A stretch of 64,000 bases of DNA from Staphylococcus succinus. GTDB taxonomy: Bacteria > Bacillota > Bacilli > Staphylococcales > Staphylococcaceae. Below are positions 12,341-22,703 of the stretch, in pieces (the stretch's first letter is position 1; the number at the start of each line of letters is the position of its first letter). The stretch covers positions 1,860,001 through 1,924,000 of the forward strand of contig NZ_CP118976.1 of NCBI RefSeq assembly GCF_029024945.1. Direction: 5' to 3'. A program made the position numbers and the translations under genes. The notes below the pieces were generated by a model, which searched no databases, had not been told where the DNA came from, and saw nothing but the letters and a program-made list of their open reading frames with translations.

Positions 12341-12658
12341 ATGAACAAATTATTACAATCATTATCAGCTTTAGGTGTATCTGCAACGCTTGTAACACCT
12401 AACCTAAGTGCAGAAGCAACTGATAATTCGATTCCAGAACTTAAAGGCATAAAAGATACAGTCATTGAAAAAGGTGATGATTATAATTTACTTAATGGCG
12501 TGAGTGCCTTTGATAAAGAAGATGGCGATTTAACAGATAAAATTACTATAGCTGGAAATATTGATACAAATAAACCTGGTCAATATAAAGTTGAATATAA
12601 AGTAGAAGATTCAAGTGGTGCAATTGATAAATCCATACGTTATATAGAAGTAAAATAA
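12341..12658 (+). CDS. Small secreted protein with one Ig-like (DUF5011-type) domain
   Basis: 105 residues. It starts with a short signal peptide (MNKLLQSLSALGVSATLVTPNLSA, probable cut after AEA), followed by a single bacterial Ig-like domain: the pattern D...GVSAFDKEDGDLT..I...G.ID...PGQY.VEY.V.DSSG is typical of DUF5011/Cry22-type domains found repeated in large surface proteins. Here the domain stands alone, with no anchor motif, so the protein should be released or loosely wall-bound. A good ribosome site (ACGGAGG) is present. S. aureus has a comparable small gene at this place between folD and qox. Function unknown. Confidence 0.8.
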   Translation: MNKLLQSLSALGVSATLVTPNLSAEATDNSIPELKGIKDTVIEKGDDYNLLNGVSAFDKEDGDLTDKITIAGNIDTNKPGQYKVEYKVEDSSGAIDKSIRYIEVK

Positions 12659-12694
12659 TTTATTGTCTAAATACATATATTCAATAACATTAAT

Positions 12695-12709
12695 TGATAA
12701 GCATTATCA
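12695..12709. promoter_or_regulatory. Fur-box-like 15-base dyad
   Basis: TGATAAGCATTATCA matches the 7-1-7 Fur consensus TGATAATNATTATCA at 14 of 15 bases (N counted as a match). It lies 36 bases after the Ig-like gene and about 220 bases before qoxA. It is followed by a few T, so it could also be a weak terminator stem. Confidence 0.4.
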
Positions 12710-12790
12710 GTATTTTTGGACCAAAATAACTACTTTGACTTAAATATGTCACTTTTCACAAAATGTACACATAATTTTAACAAATCTTTA

Positions 12791-12825
12791 AAAGCCCGTC
12801 AGACGTTGAGTCTGTTGGGTTTGTT
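12791..12825 (+). terminator. Imperfect hairpin with T-rich tail
   Basis: CCC-GT-CAGAC pairs with GTCTG-TT-GGG around a 5-base loop and is followed by a T-rich tail. It is probably the terminator of the Ig-like gene. It could instead be part of the qox leader if a promoter lies upstream. Confidence 0.5.
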
Positions 12826-12928
12826 TTAATTTTACAATAATTTTTTTACTATAAACACTTGTAAATATTGCGTAATATCTTAAAATTGATGGTAAGCCCT
12901 ACAATTGTAGTATTAGGAGGTCAAAAAA

Positions 12929-14050
12929 GTGTCAAAATTTAAGTCTTTGCTTCTACTCTTTGGCTCGCTAATTTTACTTAGTGGCTGTTCAAATGTAGAA
13001 GTTTTAAACCCAAAAGGGCCATTAGCAAGTGACTCGAAGTTTTTGATTATTTATTCAATCATCTTCATGCTTGTTGTTATTGCCGCTGTACTTATCTTAT
13101 TCTCTGTATTTCTTGTGAAATATCGAATTGGAAATACTAAAGAAGCAGGTAAGATGCATCACAATTCTTTAATAGAATTAATTTGGTTTATCATTCCGGT
13201 GATTATCGTAATCGCTTTAGCCATTCCAACGGTTAAATCACTTTATGAATACGAGAAACCACCAGCAAAAGAAGATGACCCACTTGTTGTTTACGCGACA
13301 AGCGCTGGTTATAAGTGGTTCTTCAGTTATCCTGATGAAAAAATCGAAACAGTTAATCATTTAACTATTCCGAAAGATCGCCCAGTTGTTTTCAAACTCC
13401 AATCTATGGATATGATGACTAGTTTCTGGATCCCGCAATTAGGTGGTCAGAAATATGCGATGACAGGTATGACTATGGACTGGACTTTAACTGCTAGTGA
13501 AGAAGGAACGTTCCGTGGACGTAACTCTAACTTCAATGGTGAAGGGTTCTCTCGTCAAACTTTTGATGTTCATTCAGTAAGCCAAAGCAAATTTAAAGAT
13601 TGGGTTAAAGATGCTCAAAGTCAAAAAGTATTGGACCAAGATACATTTGATAAGCAACTTTTACCAACTACTGAAAACAAGAATTTAACTTTCAGTGGTA
13701 CGCATATGGCATTTGTTGATCCTGCAGCAGATCCTGAGTATATTTTCTATGCTTACGATCGTTACAATTACGTTCAAAAAGATCCTAACTTTAACACAGA
13801 AGAAGAAATTACTAAAGATGTGTTAGATAAACCAGATCAACCTGCACGTAAGTCGCAAATTACAAATGCTAACTATGAGCGTCATGGAATGAAAGCCATG
13901 ATACTAGGCAATAAAGAACCATATAATAGTGAATTCAAAGACAAAGAATCACATAATATGGACGAAATGGAAAAAATCTCTGAAGGTGCTAAAGATAAAA
14001 AAGCATCTGAAATAGAGAAAAAAGACCATGAAAATGGAGGTGGACATTAA
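12929..14050 (+). CDS. qoxA: Quinol oxidase subunit II, lipoprotein
   Basis: Subunit II of the aa3/bo-type menaquinol oxidase. The GTG start at 12929 lies 8 bases after TAGGAGG. A lipoprotein signal with lipobox LLSGC gives lipidated Cys at about residue 20. Two membrane spans (about 40-62 and 82-102) are followed by the extracytoplasmic cupredoxin-type domain, which in this family lacks the CuA ligands. The 373 residues end in a Lys/Glu-rich tail. It overlaps qoxB by one base (TAATG). Confidence 0.95.
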   Translation: MSKFKSLLLLFGSLILLSGCSNVEVLNPKGPLASDSKFLIIYSIIFMLVVIAAVLILFSVFLVKYRIGNTKEAGKMHHNSLIELIWFIIPVIIVIALAIPTVKSLYEYEKPPAKEDDPLVVYATSAGYKWFFSYPDEKIETVNHLTIPKDRPVVFKLQSMDMMTSFWIPQLGGQKYAMTGMTMDWTLTASEEGTFRGRNSNFNGEGFSRQTFDVHSVSQSKFKDWVKDAQSQKVLDQDTFDKQLLPTTENKNLTFSGTHMAFVDPAADPEYIFYAYDRYNYVQKDPNFNTEEEITKDVLDKPDQPARKSQITNANYERHGMKAMILGNKEPYNSEFKDKESHNMDEMEKISEGAKDKKASEIEKKDHENGGGH

Positions 14051-16038
14051 TGAATTTTCCATGGGATCAATTGCTCGTTCATGGTAACTGGATGATTACA
14101 ATGGCACAAATTGGTGCGCCATTCGCTATCATAGGCCTGATCGCAGTAATTAGTTATTTTAAATTATGGAAATATCTATACAGAGAATGGTTCACATCTA
14201 TCGACCATAAAAAAATCGGTGCTATGTACTTAATCTGCGCTGTATTAATGTTTGCTCGTGGTGGTATTGACGCGTTATTACTTCGTGCTCAATTAACAAT
14301 TCCAGATAATAAATTCTTGGAATCTAACCACTATAACGAAATCTTTAGTACACACGGCGTTATCATGATTATCTTTATGGCAATGCCTTTCATTTTTGGT
14401 TTGTGGAATGTCGTTGTACCTTTACAAATTGGTGCACGTGATGTTGCATTCCCTGTATTAAATAACGTAAGTTTCTGGTTATTCTTCTCAGGTATGCTTT
14501 TATTTAACCTGTCATTTATAGTCGGAGGCTCCCCTGCAGCTGGTTGGACTAACTATGCACCGCTGGCAGGAGAATTCAGTCCAGGACCCGGGGTTAACTA
14601 TTACTTAATCGCAATACAAATTTCCGGTATCGGGACACTGATGACTGGTATTAACTTCTTTGTAACTATACTTAGATGTAAAACACCTACAATGAAATTT
14701 ATGGAAATGCCAATGTTTACAATGACAACGTTTATTACAGCATTGATTGTTATCTTGGCTTTCCCAGTTTTAACTGTAACATTAGCATTATTTACAACTG
14801 ATAGAATATTTGATACAGCGTTCTTCACAGTTGCAAACGGTGGTATGCCAATGCTTTGGGCAAACTTCTTCTGGGTATGGGGGCACCCCGAAGTATATAT
14901 TGTTATCTTACCGGCATTTGGTATATATTCTGAAATCATACCGACGTTTGCTCGTAAACGACTCTTTGGTCACCAAAGTATGGTTTGGGCGACAGCTGGT
15001 ATTGCATTCTTAAGTTTCTTAGTTTGGGTTCACCATTTCTTCACGATGGGTAATGGTGCTTTAATCAACTCATTCTTCTCAATTACAACTATGTTGATCG
15101 GTATACCGACTGGTGTTAAATTATTCAACTGGTTATTCACACTTTATCAAGGTAGAATTACTTTTGAATCGCCGATGCTATTCGCATTAGCATTTATTCC
15201 TAACTTCTTATTAGGTGGCGTAACTGGTGTAATGTTAGCAATGGCAGCAGCTGACTACCAATATCATAATACTTACTTCCTAGTGGCACATTTCCACTAC
15301 ACGTTAGTAACTGGTGTTGTATTTGCCTGTCTAGGCGCATTAATTTACTGGTATCCTAAGATGACTGGTCATAAGTTAAACGAGACTTTAAATAAATGGT
15401 GTTTCTGGTTATTCATGATCGGATTTAACGTTTGTTTCTTACCACAATTCGTACTTGGATTAGATGGTATGCCTCGTCGTTTATACACTTACATGCCAGA
15501 AGATGGTTGGTGGTTACTAAACGTAATTTCTACTATCGGTGCCCTATTAATGGCATTAGGCTTCATGTTCTTAGTTGCAAGTATTGTATATAGCTTCTTC
15601 AAATCACCACGTGAAGCAACTGGTGATAACTGGGATGGCTTAGGTCGTACTCTAGAGTGGTCAACTGCTTCAGCAATGCCACCTAAATACAACTTTGCTG
15701 TTACTCCAGATTGGAATGACTATGATACATTTGTTGATATGAAGGAACACGGTCGTCATTACTTAGACAATCATAATTACACAGATATACACATGCCAAA
15801 CAATACGCCTATTGGTTTCTGGATGGGAATTTTATTCACTATCGGTGGCTTCTTCTTAATCTTTGAAACTATCGTTCCAGCAGTTATTTGTTTAATTGGT
15901 ATCTTTGCTTGTATGGTTTACCGTAGTTTCGAAGTAGATCATGGTTATCATATCCATGCATCCGAAGTAGCTGAAACTGAAAAACGTTTACGTGAAGCAC
16001 GTATAAAAGAAAGGGAGGCTGTAAGTCATGAGTCATGA
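14050..16038 (+). CDS. qoxB: Quinol oxidase subunit I
   Basis: Catalytic haem-copper subunit that reduces oxygen and pumps protons. 662 residues with many membrane spans. Visible ligands: His102 (STHGVIM, low-spin haem), His279 and Tyr283 in GHPEVY (CuB His and cross-linked Tyr), His328-His329 (CuB), and His414 and His416 in HFH (high-spin and low-spin haem). All catalytic residues are intact. It overlaps qoxC by 11 bases. Confidence 0.96.
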   Translation: MNFPWDQLLVHGNWMITMAQIGAPFAIIGLIAVISYFKLWKYLYREWFTSIDHKKIGAMYLICAVLMFARGGIDALLLRAQLTIPDNKFLESNHYNEIFSTHGVIMIIFMAMPFIFGLWNVVVPLQIGARDVAFPVLNNVSFWLFFSGMLLFNLSFIVGGSPAAGWTNYAPLAGEFSPGPGVNYYLIAIQISGIGTLMTGINFFVTILRCKTPTMKFMEMPMFTMTTFITALIVILAFPVLTVTLALFTTDRIFDTAFFTVANGGMPMLWANFFWVWGHPEVYIVILPAFGIYSEIIPTFARKRLFGHQSMVWATAGIAFLSFLVWVHHFFTMGNGALINSFFSITTMLIGIPTGVKLFNWLFTLYQGRITFESPMLFALAFIPNFLLGGVTGVMLAMAAADYQYHNTYFLVAHFHYTLVTGVVFACLGALIYWYPKMTGHKLNETLNKWCFWLFMIGFNVCFLPQFVLGLDGMPRRLYTYMPEDGWWLLNVISTIGALLMALGFMFLVASIVYSFFKSPREATGDNWDGLGRTLEWSTASAMPPKYNFAVTPDWNDYDTFVDMKEHGRHYLDNHNYTDIHMPNNTPIGFWMGILFTIGGFFLIFETIVPAVICLIGIFACMVYRSFEVDHGYHIHASEVAETEKRLREARIKEREAVSHES

Positions 16039-16633
16039 TGCAAACACAATTGATACACGTTCGCATGAAGGTAATTTAAATAAACTTGGCTTTTGGATTT
16101 TCCTTACAGCTGAATTCTCACTATTCGGTACGTTATTCGCAGCATTATTAACACTTCAACACGGCGGAGATTACGCTGGTAAGATGACTACTGAATTATT
16201 TGAATTGCCACTAGTTTTAATAATGACATTTGCATTATTAATTAGTTCATACACATGTGGTATTGCAATTTATTATATGAGACAAGAAAAACAAAAGTTA
16301 ATGATGATATGGATGATCCTTACTGTATTACTTGGTATGGTATTCGTAGGCTTTGAGATTTATGAGTTTGCACACTATGTTTCAGAAGGTGTTACTCCAC
16401 AAATCGGTTCTTACTGGTCTAGTTTCTTTATTCTATTAGGAACTCACGGAGCCCATGTATCATTAGGTATTGTTTGGATTACATGTTTATTAATTCAAAT
16501 TGCTATGCGTGGTTTAAATAAAGACAATGCTCCTAAGTTATTTATAGTAAGTTTATACTGGCACTTTTTAGATGTTGTTTGGATTTTCATCTTCACTGCC
16601 GTATATATGATAGGGATGGTGTATAGCGGATGA
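16028..16633 (+). CDS. qoxC: Quinol oxidase subunit III
   Basis: 201-residue membrane subunit with five predicted spans and the typical N-terminus ([18 protein letters not shown]...GTLFA). The start ATG at 16028 lies inside the end of qoxB, 10 bases after a GGGAGG ribosome site. It shares the ATGA junction with qoxD. Confidence 0.95.
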   Translation: MSHDANTIDTRSHEGNLNKLGFWIFLTAEFSLFGTLFAALLTLQHGGDYAGKMTTELFELPLVLIMTFALLISSYTCGIAIYYMRQEKQKLMMIWMILTVLLGMVFVGFEIYEFAHYVSEGVTPQIGSYWSSFFILLGTHGAHVSLGIVWITCLLIQIAMRGLNKDNAPKLFIVSLYWHFLDVVWIFIFTAVYMIGMVYSG

Positions 16634-16920
16634 ATACAATTGTAAAACATACTGTAGGTTTTATCGCCTCAATCGTTCTGACAATTTTAGCGATTTTTGT
16701 AACACTTTACACATCTATGGCACTAAATGCTAAAATCACCATCATCTTCGGTTTTGCTTTTATACAAGCTGCTGTTCAATTATTAATGTTCATGCATTTA
16801 ACTGAAGGTAAAAATGGTAATGTACAAGCTTTCAAAGTTATATTCGCGATTATCATTACTTTAATTACTGTTATTGGTACGTATTGGGTAATGCAAGGTG
16901 GACACTCTAGTCACTTATAA
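16630..16920 (+). CDS. qoxD: Quinol oxidase subunit IV
   Basis: 96-residue assembly/stability subunit with three membrane spans and the family stretch [15 protein letters not shown]. It overlaps qoxC by 4 bases and closes the qoxABCD operon, followed 4 bases later by a strong terminator. Confidence 0.94.
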   Translation: MNTIVKHTVGFIASIVLTILAIFVTLYTSMALNAKITIIFGFAFIQAAVQLLMFMHLTEGKNGNVQAFKVIFAIIITLITVIGTYWVMQGGHSSHL

Positions 16921-16923
16921 TCC

Positions 16924-16957
16924 AAAAAAGACTTCTCTCCGGAGAAGTCTTTTTTTA
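16924..16957 (+). terminator. Intrinsic terminator of qoxABCD
   Basis: GACTTCTC and GAGAAGTC flank a TCCG tetraloop, with A-run/T-run extensions. Confidence 0.9.
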
Positions 16958-17056
16958 TGTTTAAATCCCCTTTTATGAATGATTTAACACTTTTATCAAA
17001 AAATTGTAAAATAAAGTATGATACATCTTTATTATTTGAAGGAGGATAACCATTTT

Positions 17057-17965
17057 ATGAAACAACCAATTATTATAGACACTGATCCAGGCATTGATGA
17101 TGCTGCAGCCATTAGTATTGCTCTAAACCATCCCAACTTTGACTTAAGAATGATTACTACAGTTAATGGCAATGTAGGCATAGAAAAAACTACTGCAAAC
17201 GCACTGAAACTCAAGCAATTTTTTTCAAGTGATGTCCCTGTACATAGAGGTTCATCTCAACCATTACTCACAGACATTATTGATGCTAGCGTCGTTCATG
17301 GTGAATCAGGTATGGAAGGTTATCCGTTTCCAGAAGTGAATCAACAAGACTTAGCCTCTAAACACGCTGTCGAGGCAATGCGCACAGAATTACTTAATCA
17401 CAGTGAACCAATTACGCTTATCCCCATTGGTCCTTTAACAAATATTGCACTTTTACTATCTACTTATCCAGAAGTAAAGGATTACATTAAGGAAATCGTG
17501 TTAATGGGTGGTAGCTCTGGACGAGGTAATGTAACGCCATTAGCAGAATACAATATCTATTGTGATCCAGAAGCAGCGCATATCGTATTTAATTCTGGTT
17601 TACCCTTAACAATGGTCGGCCTTGACGTAGCTAGAAGTTCTACCTTAAGTCACAATACTGTAGATAATTTACAATCGCTCAACCAAACTGGTCAAATGCT
17701 ACATCAGCTCTTCAAACACTATAGAGGTGATGATTTTGAACACGGTATCAACGTTTACGATGCTTATACTGTTCTATATTTGTTACATCCGGAAAAATTT
17801 CATGTGCAAGAGGCAGACGTGCAAATTGAAACGACTGGTCATCTAACAAAAGGCGCCACTGTAACAGATTTTAAAAGTTCTTTTCCTAATTGCACCGTCG
17901 TCCTATCTATAGAACCTGATGCATTCAGAGATATCTTTATAGAATCCTTAAAGTATTGCAAATAA
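17057..17965 (+). CDS. Ribonucleoside hydrolase (IunH/Rih family)
   Basis: Calcium-dependent N-ribohydrolase that splits nucleosides into base and ribose. The family signature DTDPGIDDAAAI starts at residue 8, and the later NPLA-like TPLAEYN and the catalytic-site stretch NVYDAYTVLYLLHP are present. The ATG at 17057 is chosen because GGAGGAT precedes it by 9 bases; the frame is open further upstream to 17018 without a ribosome site. 302 residues. Whether it prefers inosine, uridine or other nucleosides cannot be read from sequence. From memory, S. aureus lacks a gene between qoxD and fmtA. Confidence 0.88.
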   Translation: MKQPIIIDTDPGIDDAAAISIALNHPNFDLRMITTVNGNVGIEKTTANALKLKQFFSSDVPVHRGSSQPLLTDIIDASVVHGESGMEGYPFPEVNQQDLASKHAVEAMRTELLNHSEPITLIPIGPLTNIALLLSTYPEVKDYIKEIVLMGGSSGRGNVTPLAEYNIYCDPEAAHIVFNSGLPLTMVGLDVARSSTLSHNTVDNLQSLNQTGQMLHQLFKHYRGDDFEHGINVYDAYTVLYLLHPEKFHVQEADVQIETTGHLTKGATVTDFKSSFPNCTVVLSIEPDAFRDIFIESLKYCK

Positions 17966-17966
17966 A

Positions 17967-18016
17967 AGAAAACCCACTTTCGCTATATTTAAAATAGCAA
18001 AAGTGGGTTTCTTTAT
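17967..18016. terminator. Bidirectional terminator
   Basis: A long stem (AAACCCACTTT..GCTAT with its complement) with A/T runs on both sides lies between the convergent nucleoside hydrolase and fmtA. Confidence 0.85.
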
Positions 18017-18030
18017 AATTTAAGTGTGTG

Positions 18031-19194
18031 CTAATATGCCTTACCTACTATATTATAAGGGGCGCCTTGATCTAATATTTGATAATAGATATATTCCATT
18101 TTTCTTTCATTGTTTGTATTACTATTTTCAAAGTTTGAACCGCTGACTATAATATAATCCTGGTTAAAATAAGCAGTAAATACTTGTCCAAAAAATTTTC
18201 CATTGATTCTATTTTTATCTTCAAAAACATAAAAACCGAAGCGATAGGGTTGCGGATATTGTTTTGTAAAACTTTCGTGTATGAATGGATTCGTGATTTT
18301 ATGGTTAAATATATGATTTTGTTGCAAGTTTAATATCAGATAGCCCATGTCATAAGGCGTCATAAACAAATTACCTGCACCATAATATTGCTGTAATATG
18401 TGTGGCCTTTGTTCTACTGGTGACTCGCTATCAGCCGCCTTTTTATATCCTACTGCCATTTTATTACGCAATTTTAGATCATTATAAAACGCAGTGAAAT
18501 TAAGTTGAAATGGACGCGAAATTCTCTCATCAAAACTTTTAACATATGATTTGCCAGTTACTTCTTCAATTACACGGGCTAATACCAAATAATTAGCATC
18601 ATTATATCTAAATTTATTATAAAATTTAGTCTCGATGCCTTTGTCTTTAATTGCGTGAACTGCATCATTTAAATCCTTAAAACGTTGGTTAGCTTTGTAT
18701 TTATGTAACCCACTCTGATGTAGTATCAATTGCTTCAATGTAATAACTTGGTTTGTTTTAAAGTAAGGCAAATACTTCATCACTGGTTCATTTATATCTA
18801 TTTTATGTTCATTTTCTAATTGTTTTAACATTAGTCCTGTAATAAATTTTTGGGCAGAACCAATTAAATACATTGAGTCAGCATGATTATGTTCATTATT
18901 CGCAAAATCCTTTATGCCATAACCTTTATTTAACTTTAGTTGCCCTCGTTCAAATATTGCCATTGTTCCATTAAATCCAGTTTGTTCTAAATATTGATTA
19001 ACTGCATTTATTCGAGAATTTTTATCATCTATAACAGTCTTTAATACAGGTTTTATTTTATGTTGCTTAATCTTTTTATTATTGCCAAAGTATTCCGTTT
19101 CATTATGATATTGATAATACTTATATCCACTTACTATTATGATTGCCATAAAAACAAAAATTAGTGTAACTTGTTTAAATTGTTTTGCTGTCAT
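18031..19194 (-). CDS. fmtA: FmtA-like serine esterase/hydrolase
   Basis: Membrane-anchored penicillin-recognising-type serine hydrolase of the beta-lactamase family. In S. aureus FmtA acts as a D-Ala esterase on teichoic acids and influences methicillin resistance. The 387 residues have one N-terminal membrane helix (about 9-24), the SxxK motif S113-A-Q-K116, and the segment FRYNDANYLVLARVIEEVTG typical of the second motif. Its position next to qox and lcpB is that of S. aureus fmtA. A GAGG ribosome site precedes the ATG. It starts 19 bases after pgcA and may be cotranscribed with it. Confidence 0.8.
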   Translation of the reverse strand: MTAKQFKQVTLIFVFMAIIIVSGYKYYQYHNETEYFGNNKKIKQHKIKPVLKTVIDDKNSRINAVNQYLEQTGFNGTMAIFERGQLKLNKGYGIKDFANNEHNHADSMYLIGSAQKFITGLMLKQLENEHKIDINEPVMKYLPYFKTNQVITLKQLILHQSGLHKYKANQRFKDLNDAVHAIKDKGIETKFYNKFRYNDANYLVLARVIEEVTGKSYVKSFDERISRPFQLNFTAFYNDLKLRNKMAVGYKKAADSESPVEQRPHILQQYYGAGNLFMTPYDMGYLILNLQQNHIFNHKITNPFIHESFTKQYPQPYRFGFYVFEDKNRINGKFFGQVFTAYFNQDYIIVSGSNFENSNTNNERKMEYIYYQILDQGAPYNIVGKAY

Positions 19195-19213
19195 CTTGAT
19201 GCCTCAAAATAAG

Positions 19214-20872
19214 TTACTCGATATGATGAATATAATGCGCTTCAAATTGTTCAATAATTGTATCGATATCATCCACATTCAAAGAAAAATACAATTTAAT
19301 TTTAGGCTCAGTACCTGAAGGTCTAAGCGCTATAAATCCATAATCAAAAATAAATCTTATTAAATTAGTTTGAGGGAGTGCTAATGTGTCTGTCGTTCCT
19401 TCTTTGATGTTTAGCACTGTCCCCTCTTCATAATCCTCGATACGCTTAACGTCCATACCACAAATTGATAAAATCTTTTGATTTCTAAATTGGCTCATAA
19501 TTTTATCAATTTTTTGTAACCCGTTCTCACCTTCGAACGAGGGTGCCAATGTTCTATCATTAAATCTTCCAATATTTTTATAAATATCTTCCAACTCTTC
19601 TTTAAATGTCAAACCATTTTTAGCTAATAGATTCTTATATTTAATAAGTAATGGCACCATTTGAATAGCATCTTTATCTCTTGAAATCGATTGGGCTAAA
19701 TAGCCATGGCTTTCTTCAAATGCGAGTAACAATTGTTTATCCTGCTCTTTTTCTTTTTGTTCTAATAAGTTCGAAATATATTTAAAGCCAGTAAGCACGT
19801 TATTTACCTCAATATCTAAAGCAATTGCTAATCTTTCAGCTAATTCACTTGTCACAATTGATTTAATAATGTATAAAGGCTTTCCATCGTCTGCTAAATC
19901 CTGAAATCTTAGTTTCGTAAATAACAACCCTATTTCATTACCATTAAAATATCTATAATCATTTTCCCCATAACGTTCTATAAATCCAAACCGATCTGCA
20001 TCAGGGTCTGTGGCTACGATAAGTTGTGCATCTGTTTCTTCAGCCAATTTCAAACCTCGTTCAAAAGCTGCTTCATCTTCAGGATTCGCACTATTTACTG
20101 TTGGAAAATTACCATCAGGTGTTGATTGCTCTTCTTCAATTACAAAATTATGATAATTCATATCTGTGAGTATGTCAGAGACAATTGGTAAACTTGTCCC
20201 ATGTAAACTTGTTAATACTACTTTCACGTCTTTACCATCTATGCGTTCTACTAAATCTTTTACTTTAGATTTGTATTGTTCTGTTAAATCACTGTTGATA
20301 TATACAATTTTTTCGTCTTGCTTCAGTTTGTCAAAATCGCCTCGTTCAATTTGAAGTGGTGATTCTATACTATCTATATAAGAGCTCAGTTGGGCAGATT
20401 CATCAGGTAGTAACTGCCCGCCCATTTCATCATATATTTTTATTCCATTATAATTCTTAGGATTATGACTTGCAGTAATCATAACACCTGCATCCGCACG
20501 TAAATGTCTTACCGCAAAAGATAATTCAGGTGTTGATTTATAATCATCTGACAAAATAGTTGTTACACCATTTGAAGCCAGTACAGATGCCATTTCTTGT
20601 GAAAATGCTTTAGACAAAAATCTAGTATCAAAATATATAACTACAGTTGGTACTTCAATTTTATTTTTTAAATACTGTGATAACCCTAAGGCTACCTTAC
20701 GTATAGTAAATGCATTAAGCCGACTTGGCCCTAAACCAAAGACACTTCTGATACCAGCAGTACCAAATTTCAAAGTACCTTTAAAGCCTTCTTCCCTTTC
20801 TGTTTCACTCTGTTTTTCATAAAAAGATTTCACTAAACTTTCATCTATTTTATCTAACCATGATTGTTGCAT
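19214..20872 (-). CDS. pgcA: Alpha-phosphoglucomutase
   Basis: Interconverts glucose-6-phosphate and glucose-1-phosphate, the precursor of UDP-glucose for the glycolipid made by UgtP (also in this window). 552 residues of the alpha-D-phosphohexomutase family: active-site phosphoserine Ser135 in TASHNPKNYNG, metal ligands D289, D291 and D293 in DPDADRFG, and the phosphate-binding loop RPSGTEPKIK near the C-terminus. AAGGAGG ribosome site. From memory, S. aureus has this gene elsewhere, so its place between fmtA and lcpB is a lineage difference. Confidence 0.9.
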   Translation of the reverse strand: MQQSWLDKIDESLVKSFYEKQSETEREEGFKGTLKFGTAGIRSVFGLGPSRLNAFTIRKVALGLSQYLKNKIEVPTVVIYFDTRFLSKAFSQEMASVLASNGVTTILSDDYKSTPELSFAVRHLRADAGVMITASHNPKNYNGIKIYDEMGGQLLPDESAQLSSYIDSIESPLQIERGDFDKLKQDEKIVYINSDLTEQYKSKVKDLVERIDGKDVKVVLTSLHGTSLPIVSDILTDMNYHNFVIEEEQSTPDGNFPTVNSANPEDEAAFERGLKLAEETDAQLIVATDPDADRFGFIERYGENDYRYFNGNEIGLLFTKLRFQDLADDGKPLYIIKSIVTSELAERLAIALDIEVNNVLTGFKYISNLLEQKEKEQDKQLLLAFEESHGYLAQSISRDKDAIQMVPLLIKYKNLLAKNGLTFKEELEDIYKNIGRFNDRTLAPSFEGENGLQKIDKIMSQFRNQKILSICGMDVKRIEDYEEGTVLNIKEGTTDTLALPQTNLIRFIFDYGFIALRPSGTEPKIKLYFSLNVDDIDTIIEQFEAHYIHHIE

Positions 20873-21343
20873 TTAACAGTTCCTCCTTAAATATACTTAC
20901 AAAGTCTTTTGCATTAAATATAATTATATATATTCACTTTTATATCTAGTAATGAATGAATTCAACTATCCATCGCTTTATCATTTACCCACTTTGCATA
21001 CTGTTAATTAATCTTCAACTATGGGATATCACACTAGCAATAATATAAATATATTATATCTTATGTTTATAAATAAATCATTTTAAACATATGCCCTAAA
21101 GTTAATTACCCCTATTACTTCAAACATGATGCAACAATATTTCATCTAAGTTGTAGATATTAACTTTTACTTTAAAATTGTAATTAGCATATTCTTAGTT
21201 GATATTTTTTAATGATAGTAATAAAATTATAAGTTATAGTACATTTTCTTCTTTACAATAATTTAACAAAGTTAATAAAGAACTATAACTATCCTTTAAA
21301 CATAGTAATATGTACAAAATCATTTCCATAGGGAGCTTCAAAC
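20873..21343. other. Gene-free AT-rich region between divergent pgcA and lcpB
   Basis: About 470 very AT-rich bases with no reading frame. It must contain both divergent promoters. A possible lcpB promoter is TTAACA-16-TATAAC at 21262-21289. No structured RNA was seen. Confidence 0.45.
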
Positions 21344-22681
21344 ATGAATAAATTTTTTAAATATTTTTTAATATTTCTTTCTTTACTTCTTGTCGTTGTT
21401 CCAGTAATATTTGCTATCACTTTACTCAAATCTTCTCAAGGTGCATTTGAACACTCATTTAACGATAGTGATTCATCAAGACAGTCTAATATCCGTGATT
21501 CGAAAGTAGATCCTTCTAAAGATCCAGTTTCTATTTTGTTTTTGGGTATAGATGATAATAGCGGACGAGAGAAAAATGGACAAAGTACTGAACAATCAAG
21601 AACAGATGCTATGATTTTATCTACATTCAACACAAATAAAGACCAAATCAGAATGTTAAGTATTCCACGTGATACCGTTAGTTATATCCCTAAAGTTGGA
21701 TATTACGACAAAATCACACACGCACATGCTTTTGGTGGCCCTACTGCTTCAATGGACGCCGTGGAAGCTACATTAAATGTTCCAGTTGATTATTATGTAA
21801 GAATCAATATGGAAGCATTTGTAGACGCCGTTAACGAATTAGGTGGCATTAAATATGATGTACCTTACAACATAAGCGAACCGAATACAAATGATACTGG
21901 TCAAATTAAAGTTAAAAAAGGTTATCAAAAATTAAATGGTGATGAAGCTTTAGCTGTTGCTAGAACTCGCCACCATGATTCAGATTTAAAACGTGGTCAA
22001 AGACAAATGGAGTTAATAAAAATATTATTTGCTAAGGCTCAAAAACTAGATTCATTTAATAAATTAGATGATGTCATCAGTATTGTTGGTAAAAATTCTA
22101 AACACAATTTCAATTCTAAAGAAGTTAAAGCTCTTGCAACATCATATTTACAAAATGATGTTAAAATTAAAAGTAAGCAACTTAAAGGTGAAGATGATTA
22201 CTTAAACGGAGTTTATTATTACAACCCTGATATTAACAGCATTCAAGATACTTCAAATCTCTTGCGAAAAGATTTAGATTTACCTACAATTAATGATAAA
22301 GATGATTTCCTAAATCAACGCGTCACTGATTTTTACGGTACACTCATTCCACAAACTGAGTTAGACAGTAGTCTTCTTAGAAAGACTCAAAATGATAGTT
22401 CAGATGATGAAGATAATGACGAAAATGAATCTGCTGATGAAAGTCAGGATAATTCATCTATGAACACAAATGATTCTAATCAACAACAAAATAGTAATCA
22501 AAATTATGACCAACAAAATAATGATCAAACAATGCCACAACAAAATGATTCTAATCAACAAAATAATGAACAAAACCAACAGCAAATGGATCCAAATCAA
22601 CAAAATAATGGTCAAAGCCAACAACAAATGGATCCAAATCAACAACAAAATACTGGTGAAGTACCAACCAATCAATATTAA
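21344..22681 (+). CDS. lcpB: LytR-CpsA-Psr family wall polymer ligase
   Basis: Attaches wall teichoic acid or similar polymers to peptidoglycan at the outer membrane face. 445 residues: an N-terminal membrane helix (about 7-28), then the LCP domain (about 60-230) with LFLGID, the Arg/Asp pair in QSRTDAM, IPRDT at 107-111, and ARTRH...RGQRQ, whose arginines bind the polyprenyl phosphate. A linker is followed by a 90-residue acidic then Asn/Gln-rich tail with repeats such as QQQMDPNQQ. Position matches S. aureus lcpB (beside fmtA). GGGAG ribosome site. Confidence 0.88.
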   Translation: MNKFFKYFLIFLSLLLVVVPVIFAITLLKSSQGAFEHSFNDSDSSRQSNIRDSKVDPSKDPVSILFLGIDDNSGREKNGQSTEQSRTDAMILSTFNTNKDQIRMLSIPRDTVSYIPKVGYYDKITHAHAFGGPTASMDAVEATLNVPVDYYVRINMEAFVDAVNELGGIKYDVPYNISEPNTNDTGQIKVKKGYQKLNGDEALAVARTRHHDSDLKRGQRQMELIKILFAKAQKLDSFNKLDDVISIVGKNSKHNFNSKEVKALATSYLQNDVKIKSKQLKGEDDYLNGVYYYNPDINSIQDTSNLLRKDLDLPTINDKDDFLNQRVTDFYGTLIPQTELDSSLLRKTQNDSSDDEDNDENESADESQDNSSMNTNDSNQQQNSNQNYDQQNNDQTMPQQNDSNQQNNEQNQQQMDPNQQNNGQSQQQMDPNQQQNTGEVPTNQY

Positions 22682-22703
22682 ACTGTAGAGAGGAGCTCAC
22701 TAT

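Noticed and set aside
22454..22688. Frames in the lcpB Asn/Gln-rich tail
   Set aside because: Low-complexity CAA/AAT codons read in other frames; no start signals.
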